This document shows, one piece after another, positions 5,555-5,648 of a DNA stretch of 5,648 bases. The notes under the pieces were generated by a model, which worked only from the letters and a program-made list of their open reading frames with translations, ran no database searches and had not been told where the DNA came from. The DNA is from Pseudomonadota bacterium. Lineage in GTDB: Bacteria > Desulfobacterota > Desulfobaccia > Desulfobaccales > 0-14-0-80-60-11. Positions within the stretch are counted from its first letter, which is position 1. The number at the start of each line of letters is the position of its first letter. Location of the stretch: contig JAHIKF010000012.1 in the NCBI GenBank assembly GCA_018897875.1, positions 1-5,648 of the forward strand, given 5' to 3'. Made by a program: the position numbers and the translations under genes.

Positions 5555-5648
5555 CTACCACAGCCGCCCCGACCTCGCCTCTTTCACCGCCAGGGCCAGG
5601 CCGTCGTGCTCCGGGGAGTGGCGGGGCAGAAAGCTCAGCAGGTGGACG
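5555..5648 (-). CDS. C-terminal 30 codons of an unidentified protein, 5' part outside window
   Basis: On the minus strand an open frame enters from the right edge and ends with TAG at 5557-5555. The visible tail starts VHLLSFLPRHSPEH and ends with KEARSGRLW. The GC-rich composition with G/C in most third positions matches the host genes, which supports real coding. 'VHLL.f.p' recalls the C-terminal beta-sandwich of some glycoside hydrolases, but the fragment is far too short to assign. It converges on the AT-rich gene and shares the intergenic hairpin. Confidence 0.6.
   Translation of the reverse strand, partial: VHLLSFLPRHSPEHDGLALAVKEARSGRLW

Overview
The window is mostly GC-rich DNA (39 of 60 bases are G or C at 4321-4380) from a bacterium, probably Gram-negative. 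The gene content points to cell-surface polysaccharide or glycolipid assembly: a membrane-anchored family 2/21-type glycosyltransferase, a Wzx-type flippase and a membrane-anchored SGNH acyl hydrolase or transferase. Intergenic gaps are long and carry several G/C-rich palindromic repeats of the kind that litter some environmental genomes. A Desulfobacterota-like host is possible, but nothing here fixes the taxonomy.

Layout: (1) 1-938, minus strand: 5' part of a glycosyltransferase gene that leaves the window on the left; its most likely start is a TTG with a good ribosome binding site. (2) 939-1466: non-coding, with a large nested inverted repeat (1009-1122), a small dyad (1311-1334) and a perfect 31-base palindrome (1409-1439). 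(3) 1467-2954, minus strand: a 495-residue flippase. (4) 2955-3408: divergent intergenic region with an extended -10-like promoter for the flippase and a second copy of the palindrome (3258-3286). (5) 3409-4581, plus strand: SGNH hydrolase-like protein. (6) 4587-5435, plus strand: a 282-residue protein of unknown function in clearly AT-rich DNA (21 of 60 bases G or C at 4861-4920), beginning five bases after the SGNH stop. (7) 5436-5554: hairpins, including a probable terminator. (8) 5555-5648, minus strand: the last 30 codons of a gene entering from the right.

The first three complete or near-complete products could cooperate: the glycosyltransferase adds a sugar to a lipid carrier at the inner face of the membrane, the flippase moves a lipid-linked glycan outward, and the SGNH protein adds or removes acyl groups on the outside. 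This is inferred from family and proximity only. The AT-rich gene looks like a later arrival; parts of it resemble the general layout of AbiV/HEPN-type helical proteins, but this is a weak resemblance. It is the best candidate here for something undescribed. I see no RNA genes, CRISPR arrays, transposase genes or integrase genes.
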